DNA of 13,906 nucleotides from JBOHNM01 sp050730675 (GTDB lineage Bacteria; Planctomycetota; Phycisphaerae; Phycisphaerales; UBA1924): NCBI GenBank assembly GCA_050730675.1, contig JBOHNM010000114.1, positions 1 to 13,906 of the forward strand, read 5' to 3'. Shown piece by piece: positions 1 to 7,900 of this stretch (position 1 is its first letter; each line of letters starts with the position of its first letter). The notes under the pieces were generated by a model. It saw only the letters and a program-made list of their open reading frames with translations, ran no database searches and was not told where the DNA came from. The position numbers and the translations under genes were made by a program.

Positions 1-308
1 GTCTTGACGGATGGGCCCATGTCCAAGTCAGCGTCATTCAGTAACCAATTCCACGCAAGGCCCGAACGGGGAATGGTCTGAGCGAACCAACCCCTCGGGG
101 GCGGCGTCTGCCCGATCATGTAAGTGGCAACGCCACGAAACGCAGATAAGCTCTCGCTGGAAGATCGGTGCCCGAACCACCACCACCTTGACGCCCCCCA
201 CACACCCGTGATCAGCACGCCGATCACCAGCAAGAACCACCCCGCCGCCCGCCGCTTGCGGCCGGTTCGTGGGGGTCTACGCAAGTTTGTGTCAGAACGA
301 TCGGCCAT
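1..308 (-). CDS. Small single-pass membrane protein, 3' end outside window
   Basis: The first 102 codons are visible and the gene continues past the left edge. ATG at 308 is the first possible start because an in-frame TAG lies four codons upstream; no strong Shine-Dalgarno sequence precedes it. The protein begins with a basic cytoplasmic-type N-terminus (residues 1-20, many Arg/Lys, ending GRKRR). One hydrophobic segment follows at about residues 21-40 (AAGWFLLVIGVLITGVWGAS), then an aromatic cluster RWWWF at 41-45. The later part also has tryptophans (PRGWFAQTIP, LAWNWLLND). By the positive-inside rule the C-terminal part should lie outside the cytoplasmic membrane. Small proteins of this design (basic start, one helix, WW cluster) are common and uncharacterised in planctomycetes as I remember them. 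I assign no function. It lies downstream of the DUF1508-like gene on the same strand, separated by 80 bases. Confidence 0.7.
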   Translation of the reverse strand, partial: MADRSDTNLRRPPRTGRKRRAAGWFLLVIGVLITGVWGASRWWWFGHRSSSESLSAFRGVATYMIGQTPPPRGWFAQTIPRSGLAWNWLLNDADLDMGPSVK

Positions 309-388
309 CGCCCGAGTCTATGCGTGAGGGAATGCCGATGCAGGGGGGCAAGAAGCAGACGACGAACCAATGCTCTTGCCTCGCACGC

Positions 389-760
389 TTATTGAAGGTA
401 TTCGAGCGGCGGCAACCCAGGGCCGCCCGTCTCGTCAACCACCCGGGCCACGGGGCCGTAGGTCTGGCAGGCGAGGATCGCTCCCTCGCGTGCCTCGACG
501 GTCGGATGGTCCGCGCCGTTGGCGACCGTCCGCTGCTTGTAGTCTTGCATCAGGAACGAACAAGGCAGAGCGGCGGCGGGGGGGGCGATCCGCAGGTACC
601 GTGACTCGAAGGGCGCCAGCACACGCACGTTGGTGATCCCGACCAGCGCACTGGCGTGGGTCGTGAAGCTCATGCAGTCCAGCAGCAGCGCACCCTCGGG
701 ACTGCGTAGCTCGACGCAGAACTCCTGCTTCTCGTTGTGGCGAACGACGTAGCGTGGCAT
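389..760 (-). CDS. DUF1508/YegP-like small protein
   Basis: 123 residues, stop TAA at 389-391. I chose ATG at 760 because GGAG (768-771 on the complement) sits 7 bases upstream and the family-like sequence begins immediately (MPRYVVRHNEKQEFCVEL). A longer in-frame reading to 979 adds only Ser/Arg/Ala-rich sequence without protein character. Residues 9-45 match the DUF1508 (YegP) pattern: a polar residue followed by F-x-V-x-L, a 'P-E-G-A-L-L-L' turn, then a Ser/Thr-rich stretch ending in SALVGITNVR, comparable to the A-x-x-G-I-x-S-V-R end of YegP repeats. The second half (about 50-115) may be a degenerate second copy or a different domain; it contains FLMQDYKQR and a conserved-looking AREGAILACQTYGPVARVVD. 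DUF1508 proteins are small, often tandem, and of unknown function. It is the third of four minus-strand small genes and follows the 55-residue gene by 76 bases. Confidence 0.7.
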   Translation of the reverse strand: MPRYVVRHNEKQEFCVELRSPEGALLLDCMSFTTHASALVGITNVRVLAPFESRYLRIAPPAAALPCSFLMQDYKQRTVANGADHPTVEAREGAILACQTYGPVARVVDETGGPGLPPLEYLQ

Positions 761-836
761 CGTCAGGCTCCGCGAGGGCGAACTGTAGCTCGTGGAGCGA
801 GAGATTCCGGGGCGGGCTCGCGCCTGCCCCCGACCG

Positions 837-1004
837 TCACCGCTGGAAGCCCCTGCCGGCGCACCCACCCTGTCGGCGCTCGGGGCGTCGCCCGCCAGTG
901 CGTCCGTCCTGCTGCAGACGCCGGAGCAGCCGCAGCCAGCCGCGCTCCACGCGCTTGGCGGTGCCTTCGGGATCGTCAATCATCTTGCGCTGGAGTGCGT
1001 TCAT
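837..1004 (-). CDS. Small basic hypothetical protein (55 aa)
   Basis: 55 residues, ATG at 1004, stop TGA at 837-839. The start is decided by a perfect AGGAGG (1012-1017 on the complement) 7 bases upstream, the best ribosome site in this cluster. The reading frame is open far upstream, but that extension overlaps the neighbouring gene and is not protein-like. Residues 1-34 (beginning MNALQRKMIDDPEGTAK, then RVERGWLRLLRRLQQDG) could form an amphipathic, strongly basic helix. Residues 35-55 are Arg/Gly-rich (RTGGRRPERR, AGRGFQR) and probably disordered. Such a charge pattern would suit a nucleic-acid-binding or ribosome-associated peptide, but that is only inference. I do not recognise a family. 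It sits between two DUF1508-like genes on the same strand, 134 bases after the first and 76 bases before the second. Confidence 0.6.
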   Translation of the reverse strand: MNALQRKMIDDPEGTAKRVERGWLRLLRRLQQDGRTGGRRPERRQGGCAGRGFQR

Positions 1005-1011
1005 CCGGAAT

Positions 1012-1017
1012 CCTCCT
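1012..1017 (-). promoter_or_regulatory. Strong Shine-Dalgarno site of the 55-aa gene
   Basis: AGGAGG on the minus strand, 7 bases before ATG 1004. It is a full anti-16S match and is the main reason for accepting this short gene. Confidence 0.7.
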
Positions 1018-1089
1018 GATGGCCGTGTCCTTGCGGACACGGCGAGCTTGGATTCTCTCCGCGCACCACCGATGCGCCGTGAACGAGCG

Positions 1090-1105
1090 CTAAAACGGGT
1101 TTTAG
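1090..1105. promoter_or_regulatory. Perfect inverted repeat, possible operator
   Basis: Arms ctaaaac (1090-1096) and gttttag (1099-1105) with a 2-base spacer. It is AT-rich inside otherwise GC-rich DNA, in the 134-base gap between the first DUF1508-like gene and the 55-aa gene. The spacer is too short for an RNA hairpin, so a protein-binding palindrome is more likely than a terminator. No promoter boxes could be assigned with confidence. Confidence 0.3.
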
Positions 1106-1138
1106 ATCGACGTGGCGCGGGTGGGGCGGCGCCGACCG

Positions 1139-1342
1139 TTACGGGTGGTCGTTCCGCTCGCGGGGCCGCAACCGGATCGGCGCGCGCCAGCAGGACTTGA
1201 CCACCTCGATCGCCTTGCGGCACTCGTCCTCGCTGGGGTAGCCATGATCGCTGTGGGCCAGGATGGAGCCGTGGGGGTCGGAGGATGACAAGTGCCACCA
1301 CCAACCGCCGTTGGCGAAGGAAACCACAAAAACAAGTTCCAT
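1139..1342 (-). CDS. DUF1508/YegP-like small protein, single domain
   Basis: 67 residues, ATG at 1342, stop TAA at 1139-1141. GGAG (1349-1352 on the complement) lies 6 bases upstream. Residues 4-50 read as one DUF1508-type repeat: FVVSFANGGWWWHLSSSD matches the 'F-x-x-…-G-x-W-x-W-x-L' strand pair, GSILAHSDHGYPS matches the 'G-x-I-L-x-x-S-x-x-Y-x-S' turn, and CRKAIEVVKSC matches the closing helix (A-x-x-x-I-x-x-V-K). The C-terminal 17 residues are basic. The domain is of unknown function; E. coli YegP has two such repeats in one chain, whereas this protein has one. It is the first gene of the minus-strand small-gene group and faces the divergent pilus ATPase across about 690 non-coding bases. 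Confidence 0.7.
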   Translation of the reverse strand: MELVFVVSFANGGWWWHLSSSDPHGSILAHSDHGYPSEDECRKAIEVVKSCWRAPIRLRPRERNDHP

Positions 1343-1780
1343 CGGATTCTCCGGCGCTGCCGGTGGATACGGGCAACTGGGCGAGTGTGGGGGAAGGAAC
1401 AGATTCAGTTACGGGGAAGCAGACAACGCGACGCCGCCACCATAGCCGCGCCCAGTTTGAGATTCGCCGCTCGAGCACCCCGCGGACGGGTGATAGGCGA
1501 TGGCCAGGCGTGAGCGGGTCTGAGAAACGATTCACCGCCGGCTCAGGCGCTGTCCATCGCCGCGCGCCATTCTGCCCATGTACTCGTGTGTTGGGCCGGG
1601 ACGACAACCGAATATTCACGCGATTGAAGCGGCACGATGGTGCACAGGTCCGGATCGGAGTCGGACGACTCTGTGCGGCGCCGTCACGGGTGACCGACAC
1701 TCCTCTTGCCCGCGCGGCGAGCGCTCCGTTGCGACTGCGGCCGTTGTCGCTGACTGGCATCATCTCCGTAGGGACCGGCG

Positions 1781-1810
1781 CGGGTCGGTGGAGGTCACTC
1801 CACCGGCCCG
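1781..1810 (+). other. Strong RNA hairpin, 13-bp stem and 4-base loop
   Basis: Arms cgggtcggtggag (1781-1793) and ctccaccggcccg (1798-1810) pair along 13 positions with a single G·U pair; the loop is gtca. No T-run follows on either strand, so it is not a standard intrinsic terminator. It lies 220 bases before the pilus ATPase start. It may be part of a structured 5' leader or an unannotated RNA. Confidence 0.4.
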
Positions 1811-2020
1811 TTCGGTCTGCATGTCGGCTGTCTGCTTGATGGAGACCGCCTATGCGGCACGATCCCGAGCAACCGCGCCCTCACCTGTCCACACGCATGT
1901 TTCTCCTCCGCGGCATCCTGCGGCCGGGCGACTCCGGCACATGGCCTATTGTCGAACCGCGGTCGCGGGCCCAAGCGTGCAACCTGGGAGCTGGGTGTGC
2001 GGTGGGGTTCGATCTTCCTC

Positions 2021-2025
2021 GGAGG
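2021..2025 (+). promoter_or_regulatory. Shine-Dalgarno site fixing the pilT start
   Basis: GGAGG, 5 bases before ATG 2031. It selects this start over the in-frame upstream ATG at 1578, whose extra 151 residues have no PilT-like character. Confidence 0.75.
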
Positions 2026-2030
2026 TCGTC

Positions 2031-3119
2031 ATGGATCTGGTGCGCCTTCTCGATACGCTGGTCAAGGTCGAAGGCAGCGACCTGCACCTGCAGGCCGGTG
2101 CGCCCCCCATGGTGCGCATCGGCGGCGATCTCAAGGCTCTCGATTCTCCACCGCTGGAAGACATCGAGATCCGCAAGCACATGCAGGACGTCGGCCCGGC
2201 GCAGGCACAGATCACCCTGGAGCAGCGCCGCACAGCCGATTTTTCGATCGTCATGACGGGCGTGTCGCGTTTCCGTGTCAACGCCTTCTACGAGCGCCAG
2301 CACCTGGCGCTGGCGTTCCGGCGGATCCCGCTGGAGATCCCGTCGTTCGAGAAGCTGGGCCTGCCGAAAGTCATCGCGGAGATTGCGATGTCGCCCCGCG
2401 GGCTGGTGCTGGTGACCGGCACCACCGGCAGCGGCAAATCGACGACGCTCGCGGCGATGCTCGACGTCGTCAACACCAAACGCCACGACCGCATCATCAC
2501 CGTCGAGGATCCCATCGAGTTCGTTCATACCAACAAAAAGTCGCTGGTCGCGCAGCGCGAGCTGGGCATGGACACGCCCAACTTTCTCGATTCGCTCCGC
2601 GCGGCCCTGCGCCAGGACCCGGACCTGATCCTGGTCGGCGAACTCCGCGATGCCGAAACCATGCGCACGGCGCTCCAGGCCGCCGACACCGGCCACACCG
2701 TTTACTCAACGATGCACACGACCAACGCCGCGCAGACGGTGCAGCGCATGATCGCCCTGTTCCCCAACGAGGAGCGCGAGCTGCTGCGGATCCAGCTGGC
2801 CGCCAACCTCGAGGCTGTGATCAGCCAGCGCCTGGCGAAGACCCGCAACGGCAAGGACCGCGTGCCCGTCATCGAGGTCATGCGCAACACGCCCGTGGTC
2901 CGCAAGATCATCGCCGAGCAGGACACGGCCCTGCTGAGCCAGGCGATCGCCAACCAGGACGCGGGGATGCAGCTGTTCGACCAGCACCTCTCCAAGCTCT
3001 ATTCCACAGAAGTCATCTCGGGCACCGAGGCCCTGCGCCTGGCGACCAACCCCGAGGCGATCAGCATGATGATGCGCGGCCTGACGTCCAAGGACCTGCA
3101 GAGCGGGCTCGTGAGTTGA
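2031..3119 (+). CDS. pilT: Type IV pilus twitching motility ATPase, PilT/PilU family
   Basis: 362 residues, slightly longer than typical PilT (about 345). The protein is a hexameric cytoplasmic ATPase that powers retraction of type IV pili at the inner-membrane platform. Visible elements are: the N-terminal PAS-like domain opening with EGSDLHLQAGAPP (14-26); Walker A GTTGSGKST (130-138); Asp box with VEDPIEF (158-164); Walker B with DLILVGELRDAET (198-210), including catalytic Glu204; and His box GHTVYSTMHTTNA (221-233). A C-terminal GMQLFDQHLSKLY follows at 312-324. The region of PilT's AIRNLIRE motif reads VVRKIIAE (289-296), clearly diverged, so a PilU-like or otherwise specialised motor is possible. 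The start is fixed by GGAGG 5 bases upstream and by homology beginning at MDLVRLLDTLVKVEGSD. No other pilus genes are in the window. It is convergent with the isomerase gene, 55 bases away, and no clear terminator was seen between them. Confidence 0.93.
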   Translation: MDLVRLLDTLVKVEGSDLHLQAGAPPMVRIGGDLKALDSPPLEDIEIRKHMQDVGPAQAQITLEQRRTADFSIVMTGVSRFRVNAFYERQHLALAFRRIPLEIPSFEKLGLPKVIAEIAMSPRGLVLVTGTTGSGKSTTLAAMLDVVNTKRHDRIITVEDPIEFVHTNKKSLVAQRELGMDTPNFLDSLRAALRQDPDLILVGELRDAETMRTALQAADTGHTVYSTMHTTNAAQTVQRMIALFPNEERELLRIQLAANLEAVISQRLAKTRNGKDRVPVIEVMRNTPVVRKIIAEQDTALLSQAIANQDAGMQLFDQHLSKLYSTEVISGTEALRLATNPEAISMMMRGLTSKDLQSGLVS

Positions 3120-3174
3120 GGGGACGGTGCAATGCCACTTCCCGGTGCAATCAGCAGCTCTGAAGTAAAACGTC

Positions 3175-4845
3175 TTACCGCTTCTCCTCGCGCTCCGCTT
3201 TGTACCAGTTGATGAGCCCGCGCGTGCTGCTGTCGTGCGTGGTGACCGGCGCGGGTGACCCAAGCTCTGGGAGGATCGCCTTGGCGAGCTGCTTGCCGAG
3301 CTCGACCCCCCACTGGTCGAAGGAGTTGATCTCCCAGATGATCCCCTGGGTGAAGATTTTGTGCTCGTACATGGCGATGAGCGAGCCGAGCGTGCGCGGG
3401 GTCATCTTCTTGACGAGGATCGAGTTGGTCGGGCGGTTGCCCTCGAAGACCTTGTGCGGCAGGAGGTTCACCAGCGCCTGGCCGTGGACGCCCTGAGCGG
3501 CCAGTTCGGCGTGGACATCGTGCGGGGACTTGCCGAAGGCCAGGGCCTCGGTCTGCGCGAAGAAGTTGCTCATCAGGATCGGGTGGTGCTGGCCGGTCGC
3601 CTCGCTGCCGATGGGATTCTGCGAGATGCACGGGGCGATGAAGTCGCAGGGAATCAACTTTGTGCCCTGGTGGATGAGCTGGTAGAAGGCGTGCTGGCCG
3701 TTGGTGCCGGGTTCGCCCCAGATCACGGGACCGGTGGCGTAGTCCACACGGTGGCCCTGGCGGGTGATGAACTTGCCGTTGGACTCCATGTCCCCCTGCT
3801 GGAAGTACGCCGCGAAACGGTGCATGTACTGGTCGTAGGGGAGGATGGCCTGGGACTGGGCGCCGAAGAAATTATTGTACCAGACGCCGAGCAGGCCGAG
3901 GACGACCGGGAGATTCTTCTCGTACGGCGCCGAGAGGAAGTGCTTGTCCATCGCGTGGGCGCCATCGAGGAGTTCATAGAAATGTGCCGGGCCGATGGAG
4001 AGCATGATCGGCAGGCCGATGGCGGACCAGAGGGAATAGCGGCCGCCGACCCAGTCCCAGAACTCGAACATGTTGCGGGTATCGATCCCGAAGGCGGAGA
4101 CAGCCTTGGCGTTGGTCGACACCGCGACAAAGTGCTTGGCCACGGCGTTCTGGTCACGGACAGCGGAGAGGAACCAGGCGCGGGCGGTGTGGGCGTTGGT
4201 GAGAGTCTCTTGGGTGGTGAAGGTCTTGCTGGCGACGATGAAGAGCGTGGTCTCGGCCTTGCACAGCCGGAGCGTCTCGGCCATCTGCGTGCCGTCGATG
4301 TTGCTGACAAAGTGCATCCGCAGGTCGCGCTGCGAGTAGTGCTTGAGGGCCTCGCAGACCATGACCGGGCCGAGGTCGCTGCCGCCGATGCCGATGTTGA
4401 CGATGTCGGTGATCTTCTGGCCGGTGCACCCGCGGTGGGTGCCGGAGCGGACGGCGTCGCAGAACTCGGCCATGCGCTTGAGGACGGCGTTGACCTCGGG
4501 CATCACGTCGCGGCCGTCGACCATTACGGGGGTATTCGAGCGATTCCTCAAAGCCGTGTGCAGGACGGCGCGGTCCTCGGTGATGTTGATTTTGTCGCCG
4601 CGGAACATCTTCTCGGCCCAGCCGTGGATGTCGGTCTGGCGGGCGAGGTCGATGAGCAGGTGCATCGTCTCGACGCCGACGCGGTTCTTGGAGTAGTCGA
4701 GGAGGATGTCCTCGAAGCGGAGGTGGAAGCGGTCGAAGCGCTGGGGGTCCTGCGCGAACAGGTCGCGGAGGTGGAGGTGGTGGGTGGAGCGGTAGTGCTC
4801 GGCGAGACCTTTCCACGCGGCGATGTGGGGGAGAGGGTTGTGCAT
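3175..4845 (-). CDS. pgi: Glucose-6-phosphate isomerase
   Basis: 556 residues, near the usual 550 of bacterial and animal enzymes. It interconverts glucose 6-phosphate and fructose 6-phosphate in the cytoplasm, at the head of glycolysis and in gluconeogenesis. The chain aligns along its length with E. coli and human PGI as I remember them: DYSKNR at 50-55, ALRNRSNTP at 98-106, NIGIGGSDLGP at 150-160, SKTFTTQET at 206-214, DWVGGRYSLWSAIG at 264-277 (signature 1) and SFDQWGVELGK at 508-518 (signature 2). Catalytic residues are present: Glu354 in DMESNGK, His385 in GQHAFYQ, Lys518 in VELGK. The start MHNPLPHIAAWKGL corresponds to family N-termini. No Shine-Dalgarno sequence precedes ATG 4845 (the leader reads tatcctcccgcc), and the frame is open further upstream, but only this start fits. 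The upstream gene's terminator ends 32 bases before the start codon. I see nothing unusual in the enzyme itself. Confidence 0.97.
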   Translation of the reverse strand: MHNPLPHIAAWKGLAEHYRSTHHLHLRDLFAQDPQRFDRFHLRFEDILLDYSKNRVGVETMHLLIDLARQTDIHGWAEKMFRGDKINITEDRAVLHTALRNRSNTPVMVDGRDVMPEVNAVLKRMAEFCDAVRSGTHRGCTGQKITDIVNIGIGGSDLGPVMVCEALKHYSQRDLRMHFVSNIDGTQMAETLRLCKAETTLFIVASKTFTTQETLTNAHTARAWFLSAVRDQNAVAKHFVAVSTNAKAVSAFGIDTRNMFEFWDWVGGRYSLWSAIGLPIMLSIGPAHFYELLDGAHAMDKHFLSAPYEKNLPVVLGLLGVWYNNFFGAQSQAILPYDQYMHRFAAYFQQGDMESNGKFITRQGHRVDYATGPVIWGEPGTNGQHAFYQLIHQGTKLIPCDFIAPCISQNPIGSEATGQHHPILMSNFFAQTEALAFGKSPHDVHAELAAQGVHGQALVNLLPHKVFEGNRPTNSILVKKMTPRTLGSLIAMYEHKIFTQGIIWEINSFDQWGVELGKQLAKAILPELGSPAPVTTHDSSTRGLINWYKAEREEKR

Positions 4846-4877
4846 GGCGGGAGGATACCGCCAAGTGCGGGCGCATG

Positions 4878-4913
4878 AAAAACCCCCGGCAGGGTGGGCT
4901 CCTTGCCGGGGGT
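4878..4913 (-). terminator. Intrinsic terminator of the 1517-aa secreted protein gene
   Basis: A perfect 10-bp stem (acccccggca at 4882-4891, tgccgggggt at 4904-4913) with a 12-base loop. On the minus strand the stem runs into T residues at 4882-4878. It begins 28 bases after the stop codon at 4941-4943, so it terminates that gene and would insulate the isomerase gene downstream. Confidence 0.85.
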
Positions 4914-4940
4914 CACAAGGCACTTGGTTGATGCGGCCGG

Positions 4941-7900
4941 TTACGGGCAGGGCTGGAAGAAGTTGCCGAGGAAGAAGATGATGTCGTCGACGGTGAGCGT
5001 GCCGTTGGGGCCGGGGGTGCCGCCGAGGCCGGCGATGTCGGCGATGGCGAGGTTGTTGCCGAAGAAGCCGGTGAGGTAGGCGATCACATCGTCGGCGGTC
5101 AGAGCACCGTCGGCGCCCGTTGACCCGCCGAGTCCGGCGACGTCGGCCGGGCCGCAGCCGGTGGTGAGGTGGGCGGGGGTGGAGAGGACGGTGGCACAGG
5201 AGTTGGTGACGGCGAGGGTGTAGTCGCCGGCGTCGGCAGTCTGGACGCCGGTGATGGTGAGGATGGGGGAGGTCGCGCCGGAGAAGCGGCCGCCGTTGGT
5301 GACGTTCGCGCCGTTGCGCTTCCACTGGTAGGTGAGGACCTCGCCGATGCGCTGGGTGATCTGTGCGGTGAAGGTGGTGTTCTGGCCCGGGCTGACCTGG
5401 CGATCGGCGGGGCTGGAGGTGATATCGGGGAGCTTGCAGAGGCTCTTGCCGATCTGGATGTCGAACCAGCCGAAGTTGTTCTGGCCCTTCTCGAGGAGCT
5501 GGCTGCCGCCGAAGGCGCTGGCGAAGATGGTGTCGCCGGCGGCGAGCGGATCGGCGTCGCGGTCGAAGAGTTCGTGCGTCTCATTGCTGATGGCGTTGTT
5601 GGGGTCGAGGGTGACCAGGATGCGGTAGGTGCGGGCGGAGCCCGTCGGCGTCGACGGCCCAAGGTTGTCGGTGCTCAGCAGCGCCAGACGCACCAGGGCC
5701 GTCCCGCGGGCCGGGATCGTTGAGATCGCCGCGCGGTACGCCGGGGGCGGCTGGATGGCGGCGTCGGGCTCGGCCGCGGTGTCTTCCAGCAACTCGCCGT
5801 TGCCGAGGAAGACCGGCGAGCCGACCGGCTGGCCCTGGTCGTTGATCTCGACCATGTCGAACCGCGACGCGAGGTTGTTGAGGCTCGACGCGTAGGAAAG
5901 GTTGTAGACGCGGGCGTAGATCGCCAGATCGCGGGCCGCCGGGGACTTATCCACAACCTTGTCGCCGAGGTTGAGGTTGAGTCGTTGCGAGCGGGTCTCG
6001 AGGTCGCGCACCTCGAACGAACGCATTTTGAACCGATCGGGGAAGGCGCTGAGCTGCCACTGGTTCTGGAAGGAGATGATGCGGTAGGGGAGGTTCAGCG
6101 ACGCGTCCGGGGCGCTGTAGTTCTGCGCCCAGAAGTTCGAGCCGCCCGTGGGCAGGTCCACCGCGTACTGCAGCTTGGCGGCCCCCGCCTTGTCGAAGAA
6201 GACGAACGAACGGATGGTGTAGTTCTGCTGGAGCGGGCCAAGGTCGGTGAACGGCGGCATGATGATCTGCCACTGGTTTGTCACCGAGCTGGTGTTCAGG
6301 CTCGTCACGGCCGTGGAGAAAGTGTTGTTGTTGCTGAAGGTCTGGCTGTAGCCGCCGGTGACGGTCGCCCCCACATCGACGACGCCGAAGAGGTTGCCCC
6401 CGAGCTTGGCCTCCGCGGTGATGTCGTAGGTGTTGCTTGAGGACATCGTGGTGGAGGTCTGGTAGTCGGTCTGGGTGCCCGTGAGGTTGGTGAAGGTGAT
6501 GGTCGCGTTGGTGCTGATGCCGCTGGGCGTGAACGATGGCGGGTTGGTGAAGTCCGTCACCGAGTTGACGAGCGAATTGAAATTCGTGCTCGCCGAGCCG
6601 ACGCCGAAGGGCCGCCGGTCCGCCGTGGCGATCGTGGCCAGACGCCCCACCAGCGGGTACGAGAGCATGTTACCGTTGATGTGCAGGGGCTGGTAGCGGG
6701 CCAGGTCCTTGCCCGCACGCAGCGTCGCGGGCGGCAGCGGGCCGGGGATCGCGAACTCCGCGAAGGTGATGCCCGCGGCGTTGTCGGCGGTGGCGCTGCC
6801 GGTCGGGCCCGCGAGCGGATACCGCCACACGTCCATGTCGCGCTCCTGCAGGATGAGCCCGTCGTCGAACGCCGTTGAGACGCGGTTGGAGAAGCTGAAG
6901 CTGGTGGTCGCCAGGTTCAGGCTTGTGCGGATGTTCGTGAGCTCCGTCCCCGTCGTGTTGGTGTAGTTGGCACTCACCTCGGCCGAGGCCACGGGCGTCT
7001 CGGCGGAGAAGCCGCCCCCGACCGACCACGAGGACGTGGTGCCGACCGTGGAGCTGACCGTCTGCGCCACCGTGGAACTCACGTCGGCGCCCTGCGAGTT
7101 CTCGAACTCCGACACGAACGCCGGATCGCCCGTGATGCTGAACACGCCGCGCTGGCCGTTCTGGGGCGAACCCGTGGCGTGGTATGGGCGGAAGTAGTCG
7201 ATGTGCTTCGGCGGCTCCTGGATAATCGCCAGCGGCGCCGCGAAGTTGTCGAAGCTCAGCCGTGTCGGCGCGGCGTAGAACCACGTGCCCTGGCGGGAGA
7301 ACATCGCCGAATCGCCGTCGATATCCGCCATCACGATCGGGCCGACCATCGCCGGAGAGCCGGACCCGCCGTCGGCGATATTCAGCGTGAAGGTGTCCGT
7401 GGTCGGGGCGGCCAGGTTGGACGAGTCGCTCGTCGGGTAGTTGATCCTCACGATGCGGTTCGGCGACATTGCGCCGTGCGCCACCGTCGAGTAGAGCCAG
7501 ACCGCGTTGCGCCGGTTGGCGACCACGTTCTGGTCGGAGCGCTTGAGGGGGCACAGCCCGGCCGCGATGCTCGTCTGCGTCGGGGTTGTGTAGGTCGCAC
7601 GTCCGGCCGCCTCGGCCGCCGTGGGCCAGCAACTGCTGGAGATTTGCTCCAAACGGTTTTCGCCGTCGGGCGGGATGGTGATGAGCCCCAGCACCTGCAC
7701 GAACGGGCCGCGCGTCGTGTGCCCGAGCACCGCCATGCCGTCGTGCTCCCCGAAGCTGTCGATCCCCACGACGTTGAACTTGCGAGTCTCGATCCGCGCG
7801 TTGTTGATGAGGCTCAGGCCCGCAAGCACCGAGCTGCCTGTGCGCGTGGAGTTGATCGACCTGGTTGTCTGGGTGAAGCTTCCGCCCGACTCGTACTGCA

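Larger units (their letters stand above)
1343..2030. other. Long non-coding divergent region upstream of the pilus ATPase
   Basis: About 690 bases between the minus-strand DUF1508-like start and the plus-strand ATPase start. Open frames exist on both strands, as expected at this GC content, but their translations are Arg/Ser/Pro/Ala-rich with no domain, signal peptide or convincing ribosome site. The region should hold promoters for both directions; I could not identify -35/-10 boxes reliably. It contains the hairpin at 1781-1810. I see no tRNA, rRNA, tmRNA, SRP or RNase P signature. Confidence 0.55.

Noticed and set aside
809..830. GC-rich inverted repeat between the 55-aa and 123-aa genes as a terminator
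   Set aside because: On the minus strand the stem contains an A·C mismatch and no T-run follows.
761..979. N-terminal extension of the 389-760 gene
   Set aside because: It overlaps the 55-aa gene, is low-complexity, and a ribosome site precedes the ATG at 760.
1578..2030. In-frame N-terminal extension of the pilus ATPase by 151 residues
   Set aside because: The extension is Arg/Ser/Pro-rich with no domain character. Homology and a GGAGG ribosome site both place the start at 2031.
3120..3174. Bidirectional terminator between the convergent ATPase and isomerase genes
   Set aside because: No stem of useful length was found; only a short direct repeat (ggtgca) is present.
3361..4878. 505-codon open frame on the plus strand opposite the isomerase
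   Set aside because: It is a codon-bias shadow of a well-identified enzyme; the Val/Gly/Asp/Glu-rich translation shows no domain.
4846..5325. In-frame upstream extension of the isomerase
   Set aside because: It runs through a perfect terminator and overlaps the 3' end of the 1517-aa gene; the His/Arg-rich translation is the shadow of that gene's dockerin codons.
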